A stretch of DNA of 64,000 bases from Aphodosoma sp045631465 (GTDB lineage Bacteria; Bacteroidota; Bacteroidia; Bacteroidales; Paludibacteraceae), in assembly GCA_045631465.1 (NCBI GenBank), contig JAZQUV010000044.1, positions 1 through 64,000 on the forward strand, read 5' to 3'. Below the pieces are notes generated by a model that saw only the letters and a program-made list of their open reading frames with translations, had not been told where the DNA came from and did not search any database. Made by a program: the position numbers and the translations under genes. Positions within the stretch are counted from its first letter, which is position 1; each line of letters starts with the position of its first letter. This document shows, in pieces, positions 39,121 to 47,757 of this stretch.

Positions 39121-39513
39121 TTATCTATCATTACTTTCAAATTCTGAACGAGAAATAGACTCTCCTGCATTTCCTCCATATTCAGAAACATAAAAACTCA
39201 TAACTGCTTCTGAATAACCACGACTATCACATACTATTTCAAAGCAATTTTCATCTTTTTTGTACAGTGTAAAAGAACCTGACTTTTCGGCTTTTGTTTT
39301 TGTATAAAAATATCCTGTTGATGAAAAATATGTAGTTCTTGACTGTTGTGGAGGAATGTAAAGTGTGGCATGCAAACCACCCATTTGCTTCATAACTTTC
39401 ACTGTTGAAGTATAGTTAGAAGTATTAGAAATAGTTAGCGATGCTCTTTCTTGAGCATTTGCACTAAATAAAGCAATAAAAACTATTGCTAAAGATAAAA
39501 CAACTCGTTTCAT
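39121..39513 (-). CDS. Small secreted protein of the tubulin-like operon
   Basis: Protein of 130 residues with a clear signal peptide (cut near ANAQ). The mature 109 residues are beta-rich (ASLTISNTSNYTSTVKVM, SFTLYKK) and resemble small immunoglobulin-like or surface-binding folds; no family recognised. It is 20 bp upstream of the vWA gene and is the first gene of the operon. It may be a periplasmic ligand or partner of the vWA domain. Confidence 0.7.
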   Translation of the reverse strand: MKRVVLSLAIVFIALFSANAQERASLTISNTSNYTSTVKVMKQMGGLHATLYIPPQQSRTTYFSSTGYFYTKTKAEKSGSFTLYKKDENCFEIVCDSRGYSEAVMSFYVSEYGGNAGESISRSEFESNDR

Positions 39514-39565
39514 AAAATGCTAAATAAAAAAATTAAACCAAATATTACGACATAAAAAAGCGTGA

Positions 39566-39650
39566 AACTTCGTCTATTACTCGTTTCACGTCTTAAGGCC
39601 TTCGCATTGCCCAATCAACCTAACGAGCAATGCAGAAGTCCACGCCGATA
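39566..39650. ncRNA. Candidate structured element with two hairpins
   Basis: GCGTGAAAC pairs with GTTTCACGT around an 18-nt loop, and CTTCGCATTGC pairs with GCAATGC(A)GAAG around a 16-nt loop. The two stems stand close together with non-repetitive loops, more like a structured RNA or recombination site than a simple terminator. Direction unknown; if transcribed on the minus strand it would lie ahead of the tubulin-like operon as a leader. Confidence 0.4.
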
Positions 39651-40022
39651 TATTGTACCAACTGCTAATCCTAATAGAAATTTATTTTTATAAGTTTTTT
39701 ACCATTTTAATCAGTATTAAAATAGCATTAAAACCTTAATAAAAATCTAAATTTTTCTACTTTGGATGCAATATTGGCTATATACAATACACCTATGAAC
39801 ATCTACCATTGCTTTGTATTCGGGTTTGCTAATTAGAGTTTGCGAAGTTCTAAGACAACGAATATCAAAGCGTTATAGTAAACGCCATTTTTTATATGTC
39901 TGCCAATCCCACCCTATTCAAGGCTGACTGCCCCGGCATTGAATCGACAATGGCAAATGTAATATTTATTTCTTAATAAAACAAAATTTTTGTTGATTAT
40001 TTTTTATGTTTTTCAACATAAA

Positions 40023-40045
40023 AATACACATTCTCAATGTGTATT
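40023..40045. repeat. AATACACATTCTCAATGTGTATT palindrome variant
   Basis: Variant of the palindromes at 19618 and 19710, with one base changed in each arm so the pairing is kept. Confidence 0.7.
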
Positions 40046-40106
40046 GTGCCGTGTATGTTTTCTCGCTTGAAGGTTGCTTGAAGGTTGCTTAAAAGTTTGG
40101 CAAAAG

Positions 40107-40129
40107 AATACACACTCTGAATGTGTATT
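40107..40129. repeat. AATACACACTCTGAATGTGTATT palindrome variant
   Basis: Fourth member of the palindrome family, with one mismatch between arms, in the gap before the DUF3987 gene. Confidence 0.65.
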
Positions 40130-40344
40130 TTTTAGTTACGCACCCAAAAAGATATTTATAGTTTACTCTCACTTTGCGTCTTTTCAATTTACGAAGTGAG
40201 GATACACCTCGGTAATCTAAAATAAATTTTAATTACTCCCACTTTGCGTCTTGCGCTTTTGCGCCTTCTCATTTTCCCATCCTCTCCATAGGTGCAAGCA
40301 ACCTATCCCAAAGAAGAGTGACAAATTATCAAAAGAAAACAATC

Positions 40345-40411
40345 TTAAACAGTCATTTCTGCCTTAAACAGTCAGAAACAGTCAGCGCACTTCCCCAATG
40401 TTGTATCTTTG
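40345..40411 (+). promoter_or_regulatory. AAACAGTCA direct repeats with promoter
   Basis: AAACAGTCA occurs three times (from 40347, 40366 and 40376), spaced 19 and 10 bp, close to whole helical turns. A TATCTTTG -7 element follows at 40404-40411. The layout suggests a regulator binding site that controls the DUF3987 gene. Confidence 0.6.
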
Positions 40412-40520
40412 CATCACAATTCGCTCTAACTACCCCTTATTTATAGGGAGACGAGCGAAGCGGAGGTATTAATTCCTCATTCAAAATTATATTACTAACT
40501 TCTAAAATCATTTTTTTATT

Positions 40521-41783
40521 ATGGAAAATTCAAATTTCAAACCTTTTGCGAATGAATTAAAATCGCAATTACCTCAAATTCTTCAAGAGGTTGTACGTGA
40601 AACTTCGTCGGACACCGAAGCCGACCTTATGCTCATGGGAGCTATCACAACCCTCTCGGCTGCAATTCCTAATGTCTATGGCATCTACGACGAAAATGTT
40701 GTCTACCCTAATCTCTATCTTTTTGTATCGGCAAAGGCTTCGGCTGGAAAGGGCCGACTTGCCACATGCAAAAACCTAATCATGCCTATCCACAACGAAC
40801 TGCGCAACAACCCTTTGACTAATAGACAATCGCTTCTCATCCCTGCCAATTGTAGTGCTACTGCTATGTATCAACAACTTTCACTCAACGACGGCAAAGG
40901 ACTAATATTTGAAAGTGAAGCGGATAGCCTTAACAATGCTCTTCGCAGCAGTTACGGCAATTTTTCCGATGGTCTCCGCAAAGCTTTCCACCACGAGACC
41001 ATCAGTTACTTGCGCCGAAAAGAGAACGAGTGGGTAGAAATCAACAATCCTCACATCTCAATCGTGCTCTCTGGCACACCTAACCAATGTAAACGCCTCA
41101 TCCCTAACGCTGAAAATGGTCTTTTCTCACGTTTTGCGATTATGAATCTCGACTCCAATAAAACTTGGAAGAATGTCTTTGATAAACAAAAAAAGAGAAA
41201 AAATGCACATTTTGATGCTCTCGCACTGAAGGTTCACGAACTACACAAACGTCTCCGTTGCCAAGAACACGAAATCGAATTTGACCTAACCGACAAACAA
41301 AAAGAAAAGTTCAATGCGCACTTCAATTCGCTACAAAATTCGCTCATCGACGACGATAATTTTTCGGCGACTATCCGCCGTATGGGGATAATTACGTTTC
41401 GCATTGCTATGATTCTTAGCGCACTTCGCATAAAAAGCAAACGTAGCAATATCAACAAAATTATATGCTCTGACATTGACTTCGAAAGTGCTTTAAAAAT
41501 CTCAAAATCGTTGTTAGAACATGCCAATTTCTTATATAAAACGCTCCCCGAAGGCGAAAAAGCAATCCAAAATAAAATAAAAAAGGCGCAACAAATGGCA
41601 AATTTGCTCGAAATGATGCCCAAAACTTTCTCACGAAAAGAAATGTTCGCCATAAGTCAATCGATAAAGATTAGCCTTCGCACAATCGACAATTACCTCA
41701 CTGACTATCTCAATGACAACAAGATAGAGTGTATCGGGCATGGCATATATCGCAAAATAGAATCAACACCCAAGTGCGCCTAA
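40521..41783 (+). CDS. DUF3987-family ATPase-like protein
   Basis: Protein of 420 residues. A P-loop-like SAKASAGKGRL lies near residue 73, followed by LIFESEADSL (Walker B-like) and a conserved VLSGTPNQ segment, matching DUF3987. The last 60 residues look like a winged helix (FSRKEMFAISQSIKISLRTID). DUF3987 proteins are common on mobile elements in Bacteroidota, often beside primase-like modules, but none is adjacent here. No signal peptide. It ends at a strong hairpin. Function unproven; DNA-related activity is likely. Confidence 0.82.
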   Translation: MENSNFKPFANELKSQLPQILQEVVRETSSDTEADLMLMGAITTLSAAIPNVYGIYDENVVYPNLYLFVSAKASAGKGRLATCKNLIMPIHNELRNNPLTNRQSLLIPANCSATAMYQQLSLNDGKGLIFESEADSLNNALRSSYGNFSDGLRKAFHHETISYLRRKENEWVEINNPHISIVLSGTPNQCKRLIPNAENGLFSRFAIMNLDSNKTWKNVFDKQKKRKNAHFDALALKVHELHKRLRCQEHEIEFDLTDKQKEKFNAHFNSLQNSLIDDDNFSATIRRMGIITFRIAMILSALRIKSKRSNINKIICSDIDFESALKISKSLLEHANFLYKTLPEGEKAIQNKIKKAQQMANLLEMMPKTFSRKEMFAISQSIKISLRTIDNYLTDYLNDNKIECIGHGIYRKIESTPKCA

Positions 41784-41841
41784 TAGCGCAAAACGCAAGA
41801 CGCAAAACTGCAATGTTGGAGCAAAGCAACTGCAAAAAAAC

Positions 41842-41873
41842 AGAGCGAAAAAGTTGCACAACTTTTTCGCTCT
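41842..41873. terminator. Bidirectional terminator hairpin
   Basis: A perfect 15-bp inverted repeat (AGAGCGAAAAAGTTG and its complement) with a tiny loop, between the convergent DUF3987 and CPBP genes. Confidence 0.8.
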
Positions 41874-41895
41874 AACAATAAGTCTCATACAAAAG

Positions 41896-42726
41896 TTACC
41901 TTCTCATCAGTCTACTCATCAACACCACACACACCGCCACCGATGCCACCGACAAATACCACGTATCTCCCGTACCTATCAAGTCAAAATCAATCGAAGT
42001 ATAACCATTATAAGTCAAAAATGCCGTCACCACTGCCGCTGCATTATTCGTGAAATGCGCCACTATCGGAGCCCACAACGAACCTGTATAATAATACAAA
42101 TAACCCAATGCTGCGCCTATCAACATTCTTGGAATAAAACCATAAAACTGAAAATGTATTGCCGAAAACACAAATGCCGACACCCATATCGCCGTATGAT
42201 AATTAACCGATTTTCCCAACACTCGTTGCAACCAACCTCTAAACATCATCTCTTCGCACACTGCCGGCAACAATGCCATCACTAACAAATTGACAAGCAT
42301 CATACCCACCGAAGATGTATTCAAAAATCTCTCGGTCAACACTTTTGCCGATTCCTCCATCTGACGCATCATCTCCTCTAGCGAAGCCAAATACGATGGC
42401 AATTCCATACCATTATTCCACTCTGCCAACAACGAAATCATTGGCAAAGCTGCAACTGCAAAAAGGAATGCTATCAAACAATCCCTCGGTGCCAACCTTC
42501 TATCAAGCAACATTTGCTTAAACGGATTCGAATGCTCTTCCGTAAACCACACACCCACCAATGCCGTAACTCCAAACAACACGATAGTCTGAAATCCTTG
42601 CATAAACAACAATCCATTAACCGAATCGCTCCACGTTGGAGCCAACAAAGCAAGTGCTCCCATCAGCACAACAAGTCCGACGAAAGCACTAAATATCAAC
42701 AATAATGCAATAAGCAATTTTTTCAT
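41896..42726 (-). CDS. CPBP-family intramembrane metalloprotease
   Basis: Protein of 276 residues with about seven hydrophobic segments. The three Abi/CPBP motifs are complete: E158-E159 with R163 in EEMMFRGW, FSAIH (H191), and HFTNN (H224, N228). This family includes Rce1-like prenyl-protein and bacteriocin-immunity proteases; substrates in Bacteroidota are unknown. It starts 8 bp after the psd stop, so it is co-transcribed with lipid-synthesis genes. Confidence 0.9.
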   Translation of the reverse strand: MKKLLIALLLIFSAFVGLVVLMGALALLAPTWSDSVNGLLFMQGFQTIVLFGVTALVGVWFTEEHSNPFKQMLLDRRLAPRDCLIAFLFAVAALPMISLLAEWNNGMELPSYLASLEEMMRQMEESAKVLTERFLNTSSVGMMLVNLLVMALLPAVCEEMMFRGWLQRVLGKSVNYHTAIWVSAFVFSAIHFQFYGFIPRMLIGAALGYLYYYTGSLWAPIVAHFTNNAAAVVTAFLTYNGYTSIDFDLIGTGDTWYLSVASVAVCVVLMSRLMRR

Positions 42727-42734
42727 ATCCCCTA

Positions 42735-43418
42735 CTATACATTATCTGGCAAACGAGCTATAATTGTCTCATTACCACGAGTTGCCTCGCCTATCTCAAC
42801 AAAAATTTCAGTTCCTTCTGGCAAGAACAAGTCCACACGCGAACCGAATTTGATAAAACCAAGATGCTCATTGATATTACATTTATGATTAGGTGCTGCG
42901 TATGTCACAATACGACGAGCCAATGCACCTGCTATCTGACGCATCAATATTTTATGCCCATTTTCGTTCTCTATCACCACAGTCGAACGCTCATTTTCGT
43001 GCGATGACTTCGGCAAAAATGCTGCCACATGACGACCATTATAATGACGCACATAACGCACAATACCCGAAATCGGATACCAATTGGCATGCACCGAAAA
43101 GACATTCATGAATATCGACACCTGAATCATCTTCTTGCCATCAAAATATTCCCACTCTTCTGTTGGTTCTGTAACCACAATATGTCCATCGGCTGGTGCA
43201 ATCACCAAGTTTTCATCATTTATCTCTATCTCTCGCGTTGGATTACGGAAAAAATAAAGAAAGAACGAATACGCCAAAATCGAAATAATCAAACAAACCA
43301 CACTCAATATGCGATTTGGCGACTGAATAAATACTATAACATTGACTGCTACCAGCAATGTAAGCAACGAAAACAGAATTGCATAACCTTCTTTATGCAC
43401 TTTTAATCTTCTTTTCAT
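42735..43418 (-). CDS. psd: Phosphatidylserine decarboxylase proenzyme
   Basis: Protein of 227 residues of the short Psd type. Two membrane segments near the N-terminus (about 13-52) precede the domain. The self-cleavage site is in KFGSRVD (between G192 and S193), which yields the pyruvoyl cofactor. The enzyme makes phosphatidylethanolamine in the inner membrane. It follows cdsA by 24 bp, consistent with a phospholipid operon. Confidence 0.92.
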   Translation of the reverse strand: MKRRLKVHKEGYAILFSLLTLLVAVNVIVFIQSPNRILSVVCLIISILAYSFFLYFFRNPTREIEINDENLVIAPADGHIVVTEPTEEWEYFDGKKMIQVSIFMNVFSVHANWYPISGIVRYVRHYNGRHVAAFLPKSSHENERSTVVIENENGHKILMRQIAGALARRIVTYAAPNHKCNINEHLGFIKFGSRVDLFLPEGTEIFVEIGEATRGNETIIARLPDNV

Positions 43419-43442
43419 AATGTATCAGTTAAATAGTTAATA

Positions 43443-44291
43443 TCACAACAATAGATAAAGATAGCATGCCACCACTGGCGCTGCAAATATAAGACTATCG
43501 AATCGGTCTAGCCATCCACCATGCCCTGGTATTGCCATTCCCGAATCTTTCACGCCTAATGTGCGTTTCAACAACGATTCTACCAAGTCGCCCAATGTGC
43601 CAAACATTACCACTATTTGTGCAAACACTAGCCATTGCCACAACTCAAGCGACGCACCATCGTGACCTACTAATAGGTTTGACAATGGTTGGTCTAATAT
43701 CGACATTAAATATGCTGCTACTAATGCAAACAAATTTCCTCCTATAAACCCTTCCCACGACTTTTTAGGCGACACGCGTTCGAACAATCTATGACGTCCA
43801 AACAACGAACCTGTCAAATATGCAAACGAGTCATTCACCCATATAAACACTAACATCGACAACACTAATACTGGAGTAAATTGTCCGCGGAAAAATGCTA
43901 TCATATTTATCAATGCAAACGGCACTGCCACATATATCTGACTATAAGCAATATGCATCCATGCCTCTACTGGATTTGTCTTCGTATTCCACAATTGACC
44001 TATCATTGCAGTCAAAAGACTCATACCATAAACCACCCATACTATAACTATCATACGCTCCGAAAACATCATCGCATGCTCTGCATATATTGCCAAAAAC
44101 AACAATGCCGACACTCCTCCAAGATATGTCGATTTACCTGTCAACAACTTCATCAATTCTTGTGTTGCCAACAAACTTATAAGCATAAACAATATGCCAA
44201 AACTAATTGGACTCCAAGCCGTAGCTGCTATAATAACCGCCACAAGCACCGCACCTGCCAATGTGCGTGTCACAAAATTTTTAACATCCAC
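43443..44291 (-). CDS. cdsA: Phosphatidate cytidylyltransferase
   Basis: Protein of 282 residues with about eight membrane segments. The CDP-diglyceride synthase signature is present near the C-terminus: LLKRTLGVKDSG then IPGHGGWLDRFDSL. It converts phosphatidic acid to CDP-diacylglycerol, the precursor for phosphatidylserine, which the neighbouring Psd decarboxylates after synthesis. The ftsH gene lies 254 bp upstream across a repeat-filled gap. Confidence 0.94.
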   Translation of the reverse strand: MDVKNFVTRTLAGAVLVAVIIAATAWSPISFGILFMLISLLATQELMKLLTGKSTYLGGVSALLFLAIYAEHAMMFSERMIVIVWVVYGMSLLTAMIGQLWNTKTNPVEAWMHIAYSQIYVAVPFALINMIAFFRGQFTPVLVLSMLVFIWVNDSFAYLTGSLFGRHRLFERVSPKKSWEGFIGGNLFALVAAYLMSILDQPLSNLLVGHDGASLELWQWLVFAQIVVMFGTLGDLVESLLKRTLGVKDSGMAIPGHGGWLDRFDSLIFAAPVVACYLYLLL

Positions 44292-44340
44292 GATATATTA
44301 AAGTTGAAAGTTGAGAGTTGAAAGTTAAAAGTTTATGTAG

Positions 44341-44361
44341 GGACACTCGGCTCGAGTGTCC
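44341..44361. repeat. GGACACTCG palindrome
   Basis: Inverted repeat GGACACTCG/CGAGTGTCC around GCT, preceded by GTAG, in the ftsH-cdsA gap; layout like the palindrome at 22213. Confidence 0.65.
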
Positions 44362-44396
44362 GACAATGAACAATCCGAAGGCTAATTATTCATTCT

Positions 44397-44482
44397 GCAT
44401 TGTGAACCGAAGGTCATGAACCATCAGACGAATAATTATGCATTGTGAATCGAAGGTCTTGAGCCGTCAGGCGAATAATTGT
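44397..44482. repeat. 43-bp tandem duplication
   Basis: Two adjacent 43-bp units (44397-44439 and 44440-44482), each beginning GCATTGTGAA and ending GAATAATT, about 80% alike. It lies in the gap between ftsH and cdsA. Confidence 0.75.
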
Positions 44483-44502
44483 GAATTATACATTGTACAT
44501 TC

Positions 44503-44563
44503 CCCATTCCTAATTCCCCATTCCTCATTCCTCACTCCTCATTCCTCACTCCTCATTCCCCAT
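44503..44563. repeat. 7-bp tandem repeats overlapping the end of ftsH
   Basis: A run of TCATTCC, TAATTCC and TCACTCC heptamers. The last four codons and the stop of ftsH lie inside it. Confidence 0.8.
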
Positions 44564-46504
44564 TATTTCTTCAGCACGCGATGCCCACTGACGTTTGCCA
44601 AACACTTGTTCCAAATCTTCGGCAAACAACACCTCTTTGTCTATCAATATCTGAGCCACCTCATTATGTCCCTCTTTGTATTGAAGAAGGATTTGTTTAG
44701 CGCGCTCATATTGCTCATCAATGATTCGTTGCACCTCACGGTCTATCAACTGCGCTGTTGCTTCTGAATATGGTTTAGTAAATCCAAATTCGCTCTGACC
44801 GGTCGAATCGTAATAAGACAAGTTTTTCAATTTATCGCTCATACCGAAGTATGTAACCATCGCGTATGCACGGCGTGTTGCTTGTTCCAAATCCGACAAT
44901 GCGCCTGTGTCTAATATTCCAAAGAATATCTCTTCGGCGGCACGACCGCCCAACAACGAACAAATCTTATCCAAGATGTGTTGCTCTGATGTCAACTGAC
45001 GCTCTTCTGGCAAATACCACGCTGCACCCAATGCTTGTCCGCGTGGCACTATTGTCACCTTCACCAATGGGTCGGCATATTGCAAATGCCAACTGATTGT
45101 GGCGTGACCTGCCTCGTGATATGCTATATTTTTCTTCTCTTCGGCAGTGATGATTTTCGATTTTTTCTCCAATCCACCGACGATTCTGTCCACTGCATCC
45201 AAGAAATCTTGACGACCAATAGCCTCACGCTCTTTACGCGCTGCTATCAATGCTGCCTCGTTGCATACGTTTGCTATATCTGCACCCGAAAAACCTGGGG
45301 TCTGACGTGCCAAGAACTCTACGTCAACTGTATCATCCAATTTCAATGGTTTCATATGCACATTGAATATTGCTTTACGCTCATGCACATCTGGCAATTC
45401 TACCTGTATCTGACGGTCGAAGCGTCCTGCACGCAACAATGCCTTATCCAATATCTCTGCGCGGTTAGTCGCTGCCAACACAATCACACCCGAATTCGAA
45501 CCGAAACCATCCATCTCTGTCAACAATTGGTTCAATGTATTCTCGCGTTCGTCGTTGCCATTATGGTTCACATTCTTACCACGAGCGCGTCCAATTGCAT
45601 CGATTTCATCGATAAATACGATACATGGTGCTTTCTCTTTTGCTTGTTTGAATAGGTCGCGCACACGCGATGCTCCCACACCTACAAACATTTCAACGAA
45701 GTCCGAACCCGACATCGAGAAGAATGGCACATCTGCCTCACCTGCCACTGCTTTTGCTAGCAATGTCTTACCTGTTCCCGGAGGGCCTACAAGCAATGCG
45801 CCTTTTGGTATCTTACCTCCAAGCACTGTATATTTTTTAGGATTTTTCAAGAAGTGCACTATCTCCTCTATCTCCTGTTTTGCTCCTTCCAATCCTGCTA
45901 CGTCGGCAAACGTAATCTTATGTTGTGGATTGTTTTTGTCAAACATCTGTGCTTTCGATTTGCCTACGTTGAACACGCCACCAGGACCTCCACCGCCCAT
46001 CATCTTGCGGTTCATAAATACAAAGAATCCTATGAGCAACAACAATGGCAACACCGAGAATACTATCATATCAAAATAGTCTTTACCTTCGGTATAGCGC
46101 ACTTCGCCATTGAACACTTTATCGGTTTTCAACTCATTGAGCAACTTCGAAAATTCATCTATCGATGGCACAATTGTCTCTACTCTAACGACTTCTTGGC
46201 CATCAGCCTCTATGCCTGTTATATCTTTCGCACATTTAGGATTGATTTCTGCAATAGCGCGTTGCTTCGATATCTCTATCGAAATTTTGCTCACACATCC
46301 GTTTCTCAACCCATCTTCCAATCTCGAATAAGCCACCTCACGCGATGCTCCCTTCGGATTCCAGATAGACAACACGATAAAGAATATACCTATCACCAAG
46401 TATATCCAATAAAAATTAAATTTAGGTTTATATCCACCTTTTTGTGGACCACCATTTTGTGGTTTTTTCCCTTCTTGATTTGGTTTATTATTTTCTTCTG
46501 ACAT
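44546..46504 (-). CDS. ftsH: ATP-dependent zinc metalloprotease FtsH
   Basis: Protein of 652 residues. Two membrane segments (about 31-48 and 147-164) flank a periplasmic domain. The AAA+ module has Walker A GPPGTGKT (240-247) and a Walker B ending IDEID, and the protease has HEAGH (463-467). It degrades damaged or regulated membrane and cytosolic proteins. The extreme C-terminus (GNEE) is coded by a heptamer repeat, so the tail is probably not conserved. rsfS is the next gene upstream. Confidence 0.97.
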   Translation of the reverse strand: MSEENNKPNQEGKKPQNGGPQKGGYKPKFNFYWIYLVIGIFFIVLSIWNPKGASREVAYSRLEDGLRNGCVSKISIEISKQRAIAEINPKCAKDITGIEADGQEVVRVETIVPSIDEFSKLLNELKTDKVFNGEVRYTEGKDYFDMIVFSVLPLLLLIGFFVFMNRKMMGGGGPGGVFNVGKSKAQMFDKNNPQHKITFADVAGLEGAKQEIEEIVHFLKNPKKYTVLGGKIPKGALLVGPPGTGKTLLAKAVAGEADVPFFSMSGSDFVEMFVGVGASRVRDLFKQAKEKAPCIVFIDEIDAIGRARGKNVNHNGNDERENTLNQLLTEMDGFGSNSGVIVLAATNRAEILDKALLRAGRFDRQIQVELPDVHERKAIFNVHMKPLKLDDTVDVEFLARQTPGFSGADIANVCNEAALIAARKEREAIGRQDFLDAVDRIVGGLEKKSKIITAEEKKNIAYHEAGHATISWHLQYADPLVKVTIVPRGQALGAAWYLPEERQLTSEQHILDKICSLLGGRAAEEIFFGILDTGALSDLEQATRRAYAMVTYFGMSDKLKNLSYYDSTGQSEFGFTKPYSEATAQLIDREVQRIIDEQYERAKQILLQYKEGHNEVAQILIDKEVLFAEDLEQVFGKRQWASRAEEIMGNEE

Positions 46505-46723
46505 AAATACTCCTCATTGTAAATTGCTCTCATCTTGCAAAAATGCAGCAAAATCAATTTACATCGTCTATTTTTTACACTAAAACTAAATTTTTAAATA
46601 TCAACGAGGCGTCAAAGACGTCTAATTATGCTTAACCGCTGTGTGACCGACCAACGGGAGGGAACCTGCGGAAAACAAATCACTTCAACAATACGTCCCC
46701 AAAGGGGGCGAACAAAAACATTA

Positions 46724-47080
46724 TCAATCCAAATCTGGAATCATTGTGATATTTGCATCAGCCCAAAGGTGCTCAATATCATAAAATTCACGAAATTCTG
46801 GTTGGAACACATGCACAATCACATTGCCATAATCCAACGCAATCCACTGACAATTTTCATATCCGTCCGACGAATAAGGTTTCTCACCCGCATGCTCACG
46901 CACGAAATCCTTCATCGTAGTCGCGATAGTCATCACATGAGTACTTGAATCACCCTCACAGATTACAAAATATTGACATGGAGCTTCCAATTTGCTCATA
47001 TCCACAATAGCAATTTTCTTTGCTTTTTTCTCTTGCATACCCTCAACAATAGTTGAGATAAGTTGTTTCATTTCTGCCAT
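46724..47080 (-). CDS. rsfS: Ribosomal silencing factor RsfS
   Basis: Protein of 118 residues that binds ribosomal protein L14 and blocks subunit joining when nutrients are scarce. Family features are seen: the VICEGDSSTHVMTIA segment, GYENCQWIALDYGNVIVHVF, and the ending YDIEHLWADA. Length is normal. It lies 219 bp ahead of ftsH, the usual Bacteroidales order. An alternative start three residues later (47071) is possible. Confidence 0.94.
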   Translation of the reverse strand: MAEMKQLISTIVEGMQEKKAKKIAIVDMSKLEAPCQYFVICEGDSSTHVMTIATTMKDFVREHAGEKPYSSDGYENCQWIALDYGNVIVHVFQPEFREFYDIEHLWADANITMIPDLD

Positions 47081-47126
47081 TTATATAATTTATTTATGTT
47101 TAATTATCAAATAGATGTTTAATTCT

Positions 47127-47150
47127 TAATTCCCCATTCCTCATTCCTCA
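47127..47150. repeat. 7-bp tandem repeats at the end of the YqaA-like gene
   Basis: TAATTCC/TCATTCC heptamers that include the TGA stop of the neighbouring gene. Confidence 0.65.
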
Positions 47151-47588
47151 TTGTATTATCATCTGATTCGCTTCCATCCATACCAAGTATCTCACCGCCT
47201 TCCCCACTGCCATCGAAACCAACACCACCCACCATCTGCATCTCAACAATCCCGCCGCCACTGCTATAAAATCACCCACACCTGGTAAGAACGAAAAAAA
47301 CGCGAATCCATCGCCATATTTATGTATCTTTGCTTTCCAATTTTCAGCCTTTTCTTGTGGTATTTTCAACCATTTCTCTATCCACTCTATCTTACCTAAA
47401 TAACCCAAACCATAACAGGTCATTCCCCCAAGCGTATTACCCACCGTAGCCCAAACCACCAACCATATTGGGTCATACCCAGCCAACAACAACCCCGTAA
47501 ACACCACCTCACTACTGAAAGGCAATATCGTCGCCGCCAAAAACGCCGCTATCCCAATCCCCAAATATCCTAATGACACCAAATCCAT
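47148..47588 (-). CDS. YqaA/DedA-like membrane protein
   Basis: Protein of 146 residues with about four hydrophobic segments. Motifs such as PFSSEVVFTGLLLAGYDP, TVGNTLGGMTCYGLGYLG and FLPGVGDFIAVAAGLLR match the YqaA branch of the DedA/SNARE-associated family. DedA proteins are linked to lipid-carrier recycling and membrane homeostasis. The stop codon lies in a heptamer repeat shared with intergenic DNA. No obvious partner gene. Confidence 0.85.
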   Translation of the reverse strand: MDLVSLGYLGIGIAAFLAATILPFSSEVVFTGLLLAGYDPIWLVVWATVGNTLGGMTCYGLGYLGKIEWIEKWLKIPQEKAENWKAKIHKYGDGFAFFSFLPGVGDFIAVAAGLLRCRWWVVLVSMAVGKAVRYLVWMEANQMIIQ

Positions 47589-47638
47589 AAATCAAAGCTC
47601 AATTATGTTCCACTCTAACCCAAATTCTCCACTAAACT

Positions 47639-47757
47639 CCTCCCCTATCTTAGGGGAGGTGTCCGAAGGACGGAGGGATCAAAATTCCTAATTCCTAATT
47701 CCTAATTCCTAACTCCTCATTCCTAATTTCTAATTCCTCATTCCTAACTCCTCATTC
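47639..47757. repeat. cctcccct/aggggagg element plus 7-bp repeats (intergenic reference copy)
   Basis: CCTCCCCT...AGGGGAGG hairpin, a GGACGGAGGGATC tail, then about ten TAATTCC/TCATTCC heptamers. It is the same composite found inside the AsmA-like gene. The last codons and stop of pnuC (47730) fall within the heptamers. Confidence 0.85.

Larger units (their letters stand above)
39514..40520. other. Gene-free kilobase with hairpins and repeats
   Basis: No convincing coding frame. From left to right it holds a hairpin pair (39566-39650), an unexplained A+T-moderate block (39763-39970), two palindromic repeats, GGTTGCTT repeats (40073-40091), an iteron-like array with a promoter, and a GGGAG/GGAGGT element (40432-40470) related to the cctcccct repeats. 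It separates the minus-strand tubulin-like operon from the plus-strand DUF3987 gene. Confidence 0.6.

Noticed and set aside
24480..40520. Integrative element or prophage carrying the tubulin-like operon
   Set aside because: No integrase, relaxase, tRNA-end target or clear direct repeats at the borders; A+T content alone is not enough.
45035..46079. Long plus-strand frames opposite ftsH
   Set aside because: Complement of the highly conserved AAA+ and protease domains; no independent signal.
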